Below are positions 35,762 to 45,509 of a stretch of DNA of 64,000 bases, in pieces. The notes under the pieces were generated by a model. That model worked only from the letters and a program-made list of their open reading frames with translations, did not search any database and was not told the DNA's origin. A program made the translations under genes and the position numbers. Source of the stretch: Brachionus plicatilis (taxonomy: Eukaryota; Rotifera; Eurotatoria; Ploima; Brachionidae); contig QEOQ01000141.1 in NCBI GenBank assembly GCA_010279815.1, forward strand, positions 1,420,176 through 1,484,175. The letters are read 5' to 3'. The stretch's first letter is position 1; the number at the start of each line of letters is the position of its first letter.

Positions 35762-36701
35762 ATTTTTTTTTATAAAAATATAAATTTCTTTGATCTTGAT
35801 TTTGTTTTTGGAAATATTATGGTTTTTTTCATCATCGATACAGAACCAAAAAAAAAGACCAAAATTCCTCCTGAAATAAATTTTGTGTAACATTTTAATA
35901 TTTGTTTTTTTTGCTTATTTTTGCAAATTTGTGAAGAACTGTTAAAAATAATTTCTCTTATCTATCTTAAAAAAATATAAAATTTCGTGTTTAAATTGTT
36001 AGTTTAAATGTGTGAAAAAATTGCTAGGTTATGAAAGTATGCTGAAAATATTTCTGCGTTTGCTGGTTAAATGGACCAATTTCCTTTCATGTTTTTTTCT
36101 AAAATAAATCTTTATTAAATTATTTATTCTCTTTTATGCTCAACTAAAACAGAGTTGGTCAAGTTATGAAAAGACTTTTGAAATTTTTTTTGAAAAATAA
36201 GTCTTTTGTCGTTCCATGTAGTTATTAAGGCGGCCATTTTTATTTCAAAGTCTTTGAAATTACTTTTTTTCTGACTTTAGCGCAAGTCTGGTCAAACATC
36301 AAAAATTTATTTAAAAGTCTGCAAAAATCAAAGTCAAAGTTGACTTTAACTTTTTAAATTTTTATTTCAAAATTTAGATTTTTAAATAAAATTAAAAGAA
36401 CATTGATTTTTTCTTAGGTTTTTTATTCAATAAGCCAAAATAAACTTATTCTTACTTAAAGGAAAAAAACCGAATTTCTAGAAACTGAAATTATGTTTTT
36501 TCTTATAATAAGAATCACTTCTAATTACCAAGTAAATTTAAAAATAAACCAAAATTTTAAGTTCAAGTTAAAGTTTAATTTTGACTTTAGGTACAATATT
36601 TTAAAAGTCAAATATGACTTTAACTAAACAACAGTTCGAGTTAACCGTGTTTCGCTGCGTCGACTTAATGACTAAAGAAATAAAACAAAAAATAGTAAGA
36701 A
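35762..36701. other. Spacer with diverged hAT-MITE-like sequence
   Basis: No gene. At 36152-36290 a sequence begins cagagttggtcaagtt and ends gcgcaagtctg, with aagtct/agactt strings between, like the hAT MITEs elsewhere. No matching 8-bp duplication is visible. Further aagtcaaagttgactttaac strings follow to about 36620. Confidence 0.45.
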
Positions 36702-36773
36702 GCGTCAGTGGTGTAGCGGTTATCATTGTTGCCTTCCAAGCAGCAGATCCGGGTTCGACTCCCGGCTGACGCA
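36702..36773 (+). tRNA. tRNA-Gly (TCC)
   Basis: 72-nt cloverleaf identical to the gene at 35690-35761. The 5' flank (aaaatagtaagaa) resembles the flanks of the minus-strand Gly genes at 57180 and 58663. T-run terminator present. Confidence 0.95.
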
Positions 36774-36839
36774 AATTTTTTTTTTGAAAAATTGCACTAA
36801 ATTTTCAGATTCATTTTTTACTATGGAATCGAACGTATT

Positions 36840-37104
36840 NNNNNNNNNNNNNNNNNNNNNNNNNNNNNNNNNNNNNNNNNNNNNNNNNNNNNNNNNNNNN
36901 NNNNNNNNNNNNNNNNNNNNNNNNNNNNNNNNNNNNNNNNNNNNNNNNNNNNNNNNNNNNNNNNNNNNNNNNNNNNNNNNNNNNNNNNNNNNNNNNNNNN
37001 NNNNNNNNNNNNNNNNNNNNNNNNNNNNNNNNNNNNNNNNNNNNNNNNNNNNNNNNNNNNNNNNNNNNNNNNNNNNNNNNNNNNNNNNNNNNNNNNNNNN
37101 NNNN
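36840..37104. other. Assembly gap (run of N)
   Basis: 265 undetermined bases. Sequence on both sides is not obviously contiguous, and the LINE on the right may extend into the gap. Confidence 0.99.
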
Positions 37105-37144
37105 AGATAAGATCTTAAGAGTCAGAAAATTTTTGTATAATTAG

Positions 37145-38156
37145 TTAGCAGCAACAAAGAGGAGTGGGATTCGTAATAAATCTAGAATCGAAGCCTCTTT
37201 GATACTCCGAAACAAGTCTTTTAGTCAATGGAACTGAATAATCAAGAGCATTACGAAGGTAATTTTCTAAGAGACTGCTTAATCCGTGGTCAATTTTACT
37301 GATATTCAATTTATTTTCTGCTTCATAGAATAATGATTCAGAGGAGGTTCTGAGAGGAAGTTTTAGAATGCATCTAACAGCAGTATTTTGAATAACTTGT
37401 AACTTTTGTAAACCTGATTCGGAGAATGAGTTAAGACATGGAAAATTATAATCCAGAATTGAGCCAATAAGTGCCTTGTAAAGACTAGCTAGTGTATTGT
37501 GGTTGAGCTTCCAATTTTTGAAGACAAAATTTTTATTATATTGAGTCTATTCATGCATTTAGTCTTTACTTCTTTAATTTGTTTATCAAAGCAAAGACTT
37601 TCATCAAAGTACAGACCAAGAAATTTATTAGTTTTAGAATAGGTAATTGTTTTGTTGAATAACTGAAGTCTAAAGGTATTATTAAATTTCTTATTTTTTG
37701 TGAAAATTGTGTAGCTACATTTATTTGGGCACATTTTCATCTTCCATTTGCATAACCATGGCTCTATTTCTTTTAAATAGTTATTTATTTCTCTTTCAAT
37801 TCTTCCTGTCTTTTTAAATATGAAGAAAGTAATCAGATCATCAGCAAACAGGAGTGAGTATTTTTTGTTCGAAATATCGGCTTTGGGAACATCATTAATA
37901 AATATGCTAAAGAGTAAGGGGCTTATAACTGAGCCTTGTGGAACGCCTGCCCTAATTGGAAATGAATTTGATGTAAAGTCATTAATTTTTACCTTGAAAG
38001 ATCTGTGATACAAGAATGATCGTATCCAGAGGATAAGATAGTCAGGTATTTGAGCTTTAATTAGTTTATAGAATGATGATAATTGTAACAATTTGTGCAT
38101 TATTTGGATTAGAACTATGAAAACTTTTTTTCTTAGTGTTGCTCTTTCCCAGTCAA
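37145..38156 (-). pseudogene. 5'-truncated LINE with reverse transcriptase, one frameshift
   Basis: On the minus strand a frame starts near 38156 with SKFDWERATL (motif A region), then AGVPQGSVISPLLFSIFIND, the catalytic LLFADDL box, and TNKFLGLYFDESLCFDKQI. At about 37500 one frameshift in an A-run moves the reading to NTLASLYKALIGSILDYNF, which runs without a stop to 37145. It is far better preserved than the plus-strand copy at 21600-23098 and belongs to the same jockey-like family. It is cut before the fingers and endonuclease, so it cannot be autonomous. It ends 40 bp from the assembly gap. Confidence 0.88.
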
Positions 38157-39407
38157 ACTTGCTTCAAAGTAATTGATTGAAGTCACTGTTACAAAAATTT
38201 TTCCTAAAAAGAAACTACCAGAAGTCTTGAACTTTCAAGGAATAGTGGATAAAAAAATCGTACAATTAAATTTTTTTAAAGATAATGAAATTACGAAAAT
38301 TTATGCAATTTAAAAAAAAAAATTGTCTATAAAAAAGTAAATTTTAATTTTGGCAAAATTCAGAACATTTTGAATTCCAGCTGATGCATTTTGCAGAACT
38401 AGTTTTTTCAAAAAAATTTATTTCAATTTTTAATTTTTGCTGGCATTTTGAATTTAGTACAAAAAACGGCAATTTAAGCTTCAGATCAAATTTTAAAATC
38501 AAAACGATCTTTTGAAATTTTAAAAATGGTTTTGATAATTTATAAAAAATAAATACTAAGCATTACTAGACATATTATGTCTAATAATGGTTTATTATCA
38601 AAATAACATCAGAACGATTGACCTCTAATTTAACAAAAATCATCATTAATTTAAATATTTCAAGTTAAGTTAATTCAGAAATTAAAATTCATATTAATTC
38701 ATTTAAACTAAAATAATTTTATTTTTCAACTTAAACATATTACTAATACAAAAAATTTAATGTTTTAAAATTTATGATAAATTTTAAAACATTAAATTTT
38801 TTTGTCTTTTGAAGTTTTTCTTTTAAATCAATTAAAAAATTTGAATCTATTTAAGTTCAATAAAATGGGATAATTTAAAATTTTGTATACGAAAATTAAC
38901 TTGACATAACATGTCAAGTGATTTCTTAGTAAAAAAATTATTTTTTCTCTTTTATTAAAAAAATGTTGCATTTTATATTTTTATCTCGTGATCTTGATCT
39001 CAAACTTCAATTTCCAAAAAACAATAGCAAAATTCGGAACGATCAGATTGAGTGATACAGAGTTTGTATCAGCTGATGCATTTTGCAGAACGAGTTCTAG
39101 ACTTAAAACAGAGCTATTCCATTTTAATATTAAATTTTAATATTAAAGATCACAATTTCTCTAAATGTTTTTTAAAATTTTGAGAAAATTTCCATTAAAT
39201 AATTTAATAGTTTTTCAAGTTTTCTTGAGTCAAAAGAAAAAACTCAAGAGTTCGTGTAATATAAATAAATTGAATAATAAAAGAAATAAACGGGAAAAAA
39301 GCTTTCCAATTTTTCGATATCTTTAAATGAATAATTTAATGAATTATTATATGGCTCAGTTGATTTTTGACTTTTCTTATTTCTGTGATTAAATTAAAAC
39401 AAAAATT
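38157..39407. repeat. Repeat-rich spacer with a dispersed element (copy 1 at about 38555-39020)
   Basis: About 465 bp beginning near actaagcattactagacat recurs at about 60935-61380, including the palindrome acttgacataacatgtcaag. Copy 1 also holds a 24-bp-arm hairpin (38751-38803) that copy 2 lacks. A direct repeat agctgatgcattttgcagaac flanks the block at about 38380 and 39068. No gene. Confidence 0.65.
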
Positions 39408-39479
39408 TTCCCACACCGGGAATTGAACCCGGGCCGCCTGCGTGAAAGGCAGGAATCCTAACCACTAGACCATATGGGA
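39408..39479 (-). tRNA. tRNA-Glu (TTC)
   Basis: 72-nt cloverleaf including the discriminator. Reads tcccatatggtctagtgg at the 5' side and has anticodon TTC in loop ctttcac. Acceptor stem tcccata/tgtgggA pairs with one G-T. It is the only Glu gene in the window. Downstream Ts serve as terminator. Confidence 0.95.
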
Positions 39480-40628
39480 GTCTAACATGAAAACAAATTT
39501 TTCAATTATTATCACCTAGTAATTATTACTTCTTTTGCTAGAAATTGTTTTCATAACACAAAATGGAATATTCAAAAATTTCTTTTGAAAATGTTTTTCA
39601 CATTGAATTAATCGAAAGCTTCATTTTTAGAATGACTTATTTATCATTTATTAATCTCAGAGTTGTAAACTTTGGCAAACTGTAGAAAATTTTACATATT
39701 TACATTTTCATATTTTTAGATTTTTTGTGCAATATTTCATAAAATTTATATTTTTAATTTTGGTAACTAAATGAATTAGAAGAGTTTTTTTTTTATTTTC
39801 TGAAATATTGCACAAAAAATCTAAAAATTTGAAAATGTAAAAATGTAAAATTATTTTCATAATGCCTGAACTTTGGACAATTGAAGTCATTTTTCATTGT
39901 TTTTATTCTTTACAAAATCCAATTTTTCAATCAAAAGTTTTTCTTATCAATTTTTTACTTTTTCTTTATTCACTCTGTTAAGAGAATATTTTTAAAGGAA
40001 AGATAAGAACGAGCACAGAGAGAAGAAAGAACAAATCGAGAAAAAGGAAGGAAACATAAAATGAACAAATTAGATTTAGTTTTTACGTTTTGTTATTTAC
40101 ATTTAAAAAATTAAAATTAGGAGGAAAAATTAATATATTCTCTTCCGCAGTGTTATAAATAAATTTTTTAATTTTTTTAATTAAAATGCGTCCCTTCAAT
40201 CTCCTTTGAAACTTATTATAATTTAATCAATTCGATTGGGAAATAGTCAAGTAATTTGGTTAAGAAAACTAAGGTTTAAATTTTGGAAAACCCTAAAATC
40301 TTGAGGTAAAAATATTTAAATAGAATATCACATAAAACGAAAATTGAAACAATAAAAAATAAAGTCTCAAGGAAATCTCAAAAAATTCTTAAAAACAAAA
40401 TAAAAAGCAAATTGATACTCTAAAAATTTTTTTTTTTCTTAAATAAAAATTTATATAAAATAAAAAGTTTTAAACACTGGGAGACCAAATATAATTTAGG
40501 AGAAAACACGTGAAAGAGTTCTGAAAAAACGATCACCAAAAATAGGCCAGAATGTAGGAGACGTGTCGAAACTAAATTTTGAAGAAGAATTCATTCTAAA
40601 AATAAGTTCGACTCAAAAGTTATCAGAA
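39480..40628. other. Spacer with a palindromic MITE-like hairpin
   Basis: No gene. A 39683-39865 hairpin (listed separately) lies in it; the remaining sequence is AT-rich without features. Confidence 0.45.
39683..39865. repeat. Hairpin element, copy 1
   Basis: Arms with acattttcatatttttagat and ttttttgtgcaatatttca on the left are complemented at 39800-39853. The centre holds taattttggtaact. A second copy of this palindrome in the opposite orientation is at about 56665-56810. A family of small MITEs is likely. Confidence 0.7.
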
Positions 40629-40700
40629 TCCGTGATAGTATAGTGGTGAGTATCCCCGCCTGTCACGCGGGAGACCGGGGTTCAATTCCCCGTCACGGAG
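40629..40700 (+). tRNA. tRNA-Asp (GTC)
   Basis: Full 72-nt cloverleaf identical to the other Asp genes. The 5' flank gactcaaaagttatcagaa and the 3' flank (T-run then cttttatttcaagaa) match those of the gene at 34168-34239, so both arose by duplication of a longer segment. Confidence 0.95.
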
Positions 40701-41292
40701 TTTTTTTTTCTTTTATTTCAAGAACATTTTCAATTTTATTTTTGATAATTTTTGAATTTTACTTTTCGAATATTTTCAATTTTGTTTAAATAAAAATTAA
40801 AAAAAATAAATTAAAAAAATATTTTCAAAATTTTATTTTCTAAAAAACACTTAATGCTTAAAACAAAATTTTTATCGGTAATTTTGATTCAGAATTTTTA
40901 AAAAATAATAAATCACTAAGATTTTGAAGATTTTTTTGGATAAGGTGATTGTTTAGATTTATTTTTATTAATGCATTTAGCTAATTATTCGACGACTTTG
41001 GCTATTTTTTTAAATCGTCTTAGAGCTATTTTATTTTTTAAACAACCGATTTATTTTCTAAGGATCAACAAAAGAAAATCAATTTTTTTCAAAAATTTAC
41101 TGCACACTTAGATTTTATTCACAAAATTATGTAATAAATTAATGAGACTTGAATTACAAAATATTAGTCTACTTTTGACCAGAAAAAAGCTCAAGTTGTC
41201 ATGGTTTTAATGCAATAATTTTTAGTATTTTAAAGCCTTTTTTTGTTTAATTGGCTTTATTTGACCATTTTTCTAAAAATATTTTTTCAAAA
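40701..41292. other. Spacer upstream of the RING/B-box gene
   Basis: AT-rich, no gene recognised. It contains the promoter and leader of the downstream gene. Confidence 0.4.
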
Positions 41293-42419
41293 ATGACTTC
41301 AGTCTTTGAAGAACTTATTTGTTGTGATCTTTGTGAATCAAATCCAGAAAACACTCTTCAAATTCCATGCTTTCATTTATTTTGTAAAAGCTGTTTGGTC
41401 CAAAATTTGGTCGATTCTACATTAGTTTGTCCAATATGCAAAGTCGAACAACTTGTTACCGATGGAGACTTAGAAAAGACCTTCAATAAAAGTGTTTTGC
41501 CTAAATTCTGGTTAAATTGGCACCGAAATTATTTCGATGACTTAAAAATTTCGGAAGAAGAAATTCCCGATATTGATGGTGTATGCGAAGAATGTGCGGC
41601 TAAAACTAGTAATAAGCATAAAGGCAAGGTTCAGCCTGAAAATTGTATCCAAAAAATTAAAGAATGTTTCCACTGTAGAAAATTTCTTTGTGAGTCCTGT
41701 CGAAATGAACACTACAATACACTCAGACAAGAAACATTCAAGTGTTTAGAGGGTTACCAGGAAGGATCGAGAAATTTGTCGATAATTTCTGAAAGTCTAA
41801 ATGAGACTAGGCTTAAAAAAATTGCCGAATATGAAAAGTTAAAAAGTGACATAGTAAATAAAAAGAATGAACTGATCAAAAAAATTGAGGAAGAAGAACA
41901 AGAAATCCTTTCAAAATTGGAAAAAGAAATCAAAGAAGATAGAATGTAGCATTTTTAAAATGAGATGCGCTTCAAATTTTAATTTTTTTTAAAAAGTAAA
42001 ATGAACCGAAGTGATCATGATGTCAAAAAATTTAATGCAATCAAAGAGGCCTCAAAAATTATTAGAGAAAAAATAACAAGGTAATTAATAGAATTCAATT
42101 TTTGTAGAACTAATAATTTTTAAAAGTGAAAAAGACAGAAAAATTTTAAGCGAAGTTTGCCAAGAGTTTTTAAAAGTTCAAAATGATCTGAAAGATCTTT
42201 TAAATCTTGAGTCAAGACGCATTGATCCAAAAAAAGAAAAGGTATTAAAAAATTATTCGATTGATTTAATTGCTATTTTTTTTATAGAAATTGGTTTTTA
42301 ATGAGAAAACAATCAAAGCTGATTTAATGGGTGCTCTTGAATTAAAAAAGGGAAATTTAAAGTTGAAAAGAGCCAGTATACCAACAAATCATTCGAGCAC
42401 ATTTTGCACTATAATTTAA
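41293..42419 (+). CDS. RING finger / B-box / coiled-coil protein (TRIM-like)
   Basis: Four exons (41293-41945, 41997-42080, 42127-42241, 42288-42419), short introns of 46-51 bp, 327 residues. The first ATG in frame starts MTSVFEEL. A C3HC4 RING spans about 11-52 (CDLC, CFHLFCKSC, CPIC). A B-box-like zinc region with CEEC, CFHC, CESC and EH lies at about 97-140. After about residue 165 the sequence is a Lys/Glu-rich coiled coil (KKIEEEEQEILSKLEKEI). The order RING, B-box, coiled coil is the TRIM arrangement, so E3 ubiquitin ligase activity is likely, but no SPRY, NHL or other C-terminal domain follows. The protein ends FCTII, which could act as a CaaX-like box. A minus-strand tRNA-Asp begins 13 bp past the stop, inside any 3' UTR. 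Confidence 0.85.
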
Positions 42420-42431
42420 AAATAAAAAATA

Positions 42432-42503
42432 CTCCGTGACGGGGAATTGAACCCCGGTCTCCCGCGTGACAGGCGGGGATACTCACCACTATACTATCAC
42501 GGA
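42432..42503 (-). tRNA. tRNA-Asp (GTC)
   Basis: 72-nt cloverleaf identical to the family consensus, on the strand opposite to the RING/B-box gene and only 13 bp beyond its stop codon, so the two transcripts converge and probably overlap. Confidence 0.95.
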
Positions 42504-43066
42504 TCTATTTAATTAAAAAAACGCTAATAGTAATAAATTTAATCAAAAACATTATTTTTGTTTTAACTCAAATTTAACTTTTAAAATCTATTTAAAATAT
42601 TTATTTTTTTTTTGTAAAATGAAAATTAATTAATTAAAACAAATGTCATTGCTTGCATTACAATTTCATCCCAATAATCAATCATAAATAAATTCACTCC
42701 ATTTATGAATGCACCGGATACATTCATTAAATAAGTCGTTTAAAAAATGGTTAAAAAAGCAAGGAAAAAAATTCCCTCTTGTTTGACAGTTGTTGTCATC
42801 ATATACCGTAGTGCCTGATATAATAACTCTGGGGGACTTAGTAACTCGTTACTCAAGAGACCGTGGTCTGACTATTGAAAAGGGTAGTTTCGTGAGTATT
42901 GGTAGACCATGGTCTCCTATCTAAAAACATTTACTAGACCAGATCCATCAGCTCAGAATAAGTTTCTAGATCAGGTCCATAAACAAAAAATTACATTTTA
43001 AAAAATATATTTTACTAAATTTGGAAAAATTCGATTTAACTATTAAAAAAATAAAAAAAACAATAA
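42504..43066. other. Spacer, nothing clear
   Basis: No gene. A GC-richer patch at 42800-42960 contains gaccgtggtc and accatggtct strings but no open frame. Confidence 0.4.
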
Positions 43067-43570
43067 TTATTGTGGATTTTCTTCTTCATTCTCAAAAATA
43101 TTACTGTCATCAATGAAAATTTCATTACGAATATTCAAATCTTCCAGGTATCCGTTTAAAACTAAGTCTTCGTGAATCATTTTATTCAATATCAGATCAT
43201 TTGAATTACTTGTAATTCCACATGAGTCAAAACTGGCTCTGGAAAAGATCTTCATCAAAATTCCTCCAAATTTCGGATATCCAATTTATCAAATTCACAT
43301 GACCAGGAGATCTAAGATTGCCAGTAACAGTTTCTGAATGCTCTCCATTAATATACCAATCATTCCAATATCGTTTTATTTTCGATTTTAGTGATTTAAA
43401 ACAGCAGAAATCGGCTGGTTGTAACAAATTGGTCATCCTTGGTGGTATTGACTTTATTTTAACATTGTTATGATTGGTATATGTATCAATTTCTTTGCTT
43501 TTATGACATGGATCAATGTCCCAAATTAAAACAGAGTCTGATACATCATTTCTGTCTAAATGGGTCTGGT
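43067..43570 (-). pseudogene. Pogo/Tigger-like DDE transposase fragment
   Basis: On the minus strand the frame from about 43566 reads DRNDVSDSVLIWDIDPCHK, then IPPRMTNLLQPADFCCFKSL, KRYWNDWYING and NWISEIW. A frameshift near 43240 leads to SRASFDSCGITSN and a Glu/Asp-rich tail. VLIWD with the Asp and PPRxTxLLQPAD are the second half of the pogo-type DDE catalytic domain. The N-terminal DNA-binding and first-Asp regions are missing, so it is a dead fragment. Confidence 0.8.
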
Positions 43571-43804
43571 AGAGACAAAGACATAATTAATACGACAAAG
43601 AGGATTGGGGCAATATGAAAAAAAATCAAAATTTTCAATTTTAGGATATTTTCTAAAATATATCAATTATTTGAAGATCGGAACTTTCCTAATATATATT
43701 TATAAGCTTTAAGTTATAATCAACAAATTACCTTAAATGGTCGTTTCCAGACTTGTTTATAAGTCACAGTTTTAAGTCTAAGTCACAAAAATTTAAGTAA
43801 GGAA

Positions 43805-44075
43805 AGACTTGCACAAAATTTTTTATCAATTCCTGCTTCATCTGAACCAGTTGAAAGAATTTTTTTCTTAATCTGGTCAGAGTTGTTCAAAAGTCAAAGT
43901 CAAGTCAAGTCAAAAGACTTGACTTTGAAAAGACTTTAAAATGACTTTTTTTAGACTTTTGCACAAGTCTGAATCTGGTTACATTAGACGACCACATAGG
44001 TCAAGATTAACAGCCAGGAATTTGGAATATCGAAAATGGATACGTCAAGGTGAATTCGGTGCAGTAAAACAACTT
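43805..44075 (+). pseudogene. hAT transposase C-terminal fragment, interrupted by a MITE
   Basis: Reads RLAQNFLSIPASSEPVERIF up to 43877, then after the inserted MITE resumes as SGYIRRPHRSRLTARNLEYR from about 43973. SIPASS-PVER-FS and RPHRSRLTA are the hAT C-terminal dimerisation domain. A 1-nt frame change and a stop lie at the junction in addition to the insertion. Confidence 0.75.
43878..43971. mobile_element. hAT-type MITE, 94 bp, inserted in a hAT transposase relic
   Basis: Starts cagagttgttcaaaagtc and ends cttttgcacaagtctg. The 8-bp duplication aatctggt lies at 43870-43877 and 43972-43979. The interior is aagtcaagtcaagtc and its complement. The host sequence encodes a hAT transposase C-terminus that is continuous if the insert and one duplication are removed. 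Confidence 0.9.
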
Positions 44076-44568
44076 AATCCAATGTCATAAAAAAACAATG
44101 ATGAACTCAAGCAAATGAATTTGAAGGATCTTAAAACTTGGATTGAATCAAGAAATCAAGTGCCATGAAGATGATGATGAACTCTTCACAGTATCAACAT
44201 TTCTAATCACTCCACAAAGAGTTGATTTCAAATTTTTTTTTACAACAAAGCGTTTAATTTGGTTTACAACACAAGCTACTCACGTTGCTGCTGATGCAAC
44301 TTTCAAATTGACTTAGATCAACTACCCAGTTCTACTATGCGGTACAACTGATAAAGATAAAAGTTTTCATCCTTTTGGCATGATGTTATCTCGCCATCAA
44401 GCCGAGGAAGACTACGCGTTTATGTTCAAAACTATCAAGGATTTATCACAAAATATTTACGGTCATTCGTTCGATGCAACTAATTTACTTTCTATTACAA
44501 AAGTGTTATATTTTTTTTATTTTTTCTATTTTTTTTTCTATTTTTTTAATTTTTTGGCTACGAAATAA
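44076..44568 (+). pseudogene. MULE-type transposase fragment (N-terminal and middle part)
   Basis: Frames with stops read DLKTWIESRNQVP, FFTTKRLIWFTTQA, HVAADATFKLT, then YPVLLCGTTDKDKSFHPFG and MLSRHQAEEDYAFMFKTI. ADATYK- and GTTD-HPFG-type blocks are the MULE transposase catalytic region with its first Asp. The C-terminal half is missing here; a relic of that half occurs at 62770-63610. Confidence 0.8.
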
Positions 44569-44763
44569 TTAATTTGTCAACTCTTTCTATTTTTATAATT
44601 TAATTTTTTAGCTACGAAAATAATTTGTAGCCTTTCCAAAATTAGCTTGTCAAAATTCACGGATACCTATTTAGTCAATATTAAAAAATAACATTTTTTT
44701 GTAATTTAAATTCTTAAGACTATAATAGCTTTAAGAATAAGTAAGACTCAAAAGTTATCAGAA
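44569..44763. other. Spacer upstream of tRNA-Asp
   Basis: The last 50 bp (ttcttaagactataatagct and onward) resemble, in complement, the 5' flank of the Asp gene at 34168-34239. Confidence 0.5.
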
Positions 44764-44835
44764 TCCGTGATAGTATAGTGGTGAGTATCCCCGCCTGTCA
44801 CGCGGGAGACCGGGGTTCAATTCCCCGTCACGGAG
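44764..44835 (+). tRNA. tRNA-Asp (GTC)
   Basis: Full 72-nt cloverleaf identical to the consensus Asp gene, with T-run terminator. 5' flank shared with the copies at 34168 and 40629. Confidence 0.95.
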
Positions 44836-45296
44836 TTTTTTTTCTTTTATTTTAATCAAAATTTTTAAAATTTAAAATGATAAAATTTTAGAAAAATTTT
44901 TAATTAAATATTTTTGTCCATCCTTTCGTCTAATCTATTATAAATTTTTAATTAATTATTAGAATTGTGATAAAAAATTTACATAATTCAAAATCTTTGC
45001 AAACTTTTCATGAAATCATGGCAAATACTTTGCCAAGTAATTTTGATATATTCTAATGAGTGTGAATTTTTTTTAGAGGTTGAACTTTGCTACTACATTG
45101 AATGAACCAGTCGATGCAATTTGCTGAACCAATTTTGGACTTTCAGAAAAAATTTCGATAATTAAGTTTTTTTATTTTAGCTGATAGTAAAATCCAAAAT
45201 TTAAAAAATTTAATAAATTTTTAAAAAAGCGTAACAATAAATATTTAATTTTATTTCTATGAACATCTTTGTAGATATGCCGTTTATTAACAAGAA
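44836..45296. other. Spacer between two tRNA-Asp genes
   Basis: No gene. A sequence gatgcaatttgctgaacc at about 45115 resembles the gatgcattttgcagaac repeats at 38385 and 39073. Confidence 0.4.
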
Positions 45297-45368
45297 TCCG
45301 TGATAGTATAGTGGTGAGTATCCCCGCCTGTCACGCGGGAGACCGGGGTTCAATTCCCCGTCACGGAG
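45297..45368 (+). tRNA. tRNA-Asp (GTC)
   Basis: Full 72-nt cloverleaf identical to the consensus; T-run follows. It lies 141 bp before the start of the UBE4A-like gene on the same strand. Confidence 0.95.
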
Positions 45369-45509
45369 TTTTTTTGTTATCACAAAATTCTAAAATGATT
45401 GTTAATTTAGAAACGAAATATTTTACTTCTAGGATTTTCTACAAATAATATTATGTTCTTTTAATTTTTATTATTAATATTTATTTTTATGAATAAAATT
45501 TTTTAAAAA

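Noticed and set aside
36784..37110. 108-residue open frame
   Set aside because: Runs through the assembly gap, so most of it is undetermined.
43067..43570. Functional pogo-derived host gene
   Set aside because: Lacks the DNA-binding region and first catalytic Asp, and has a frameshift; treated as a relic.
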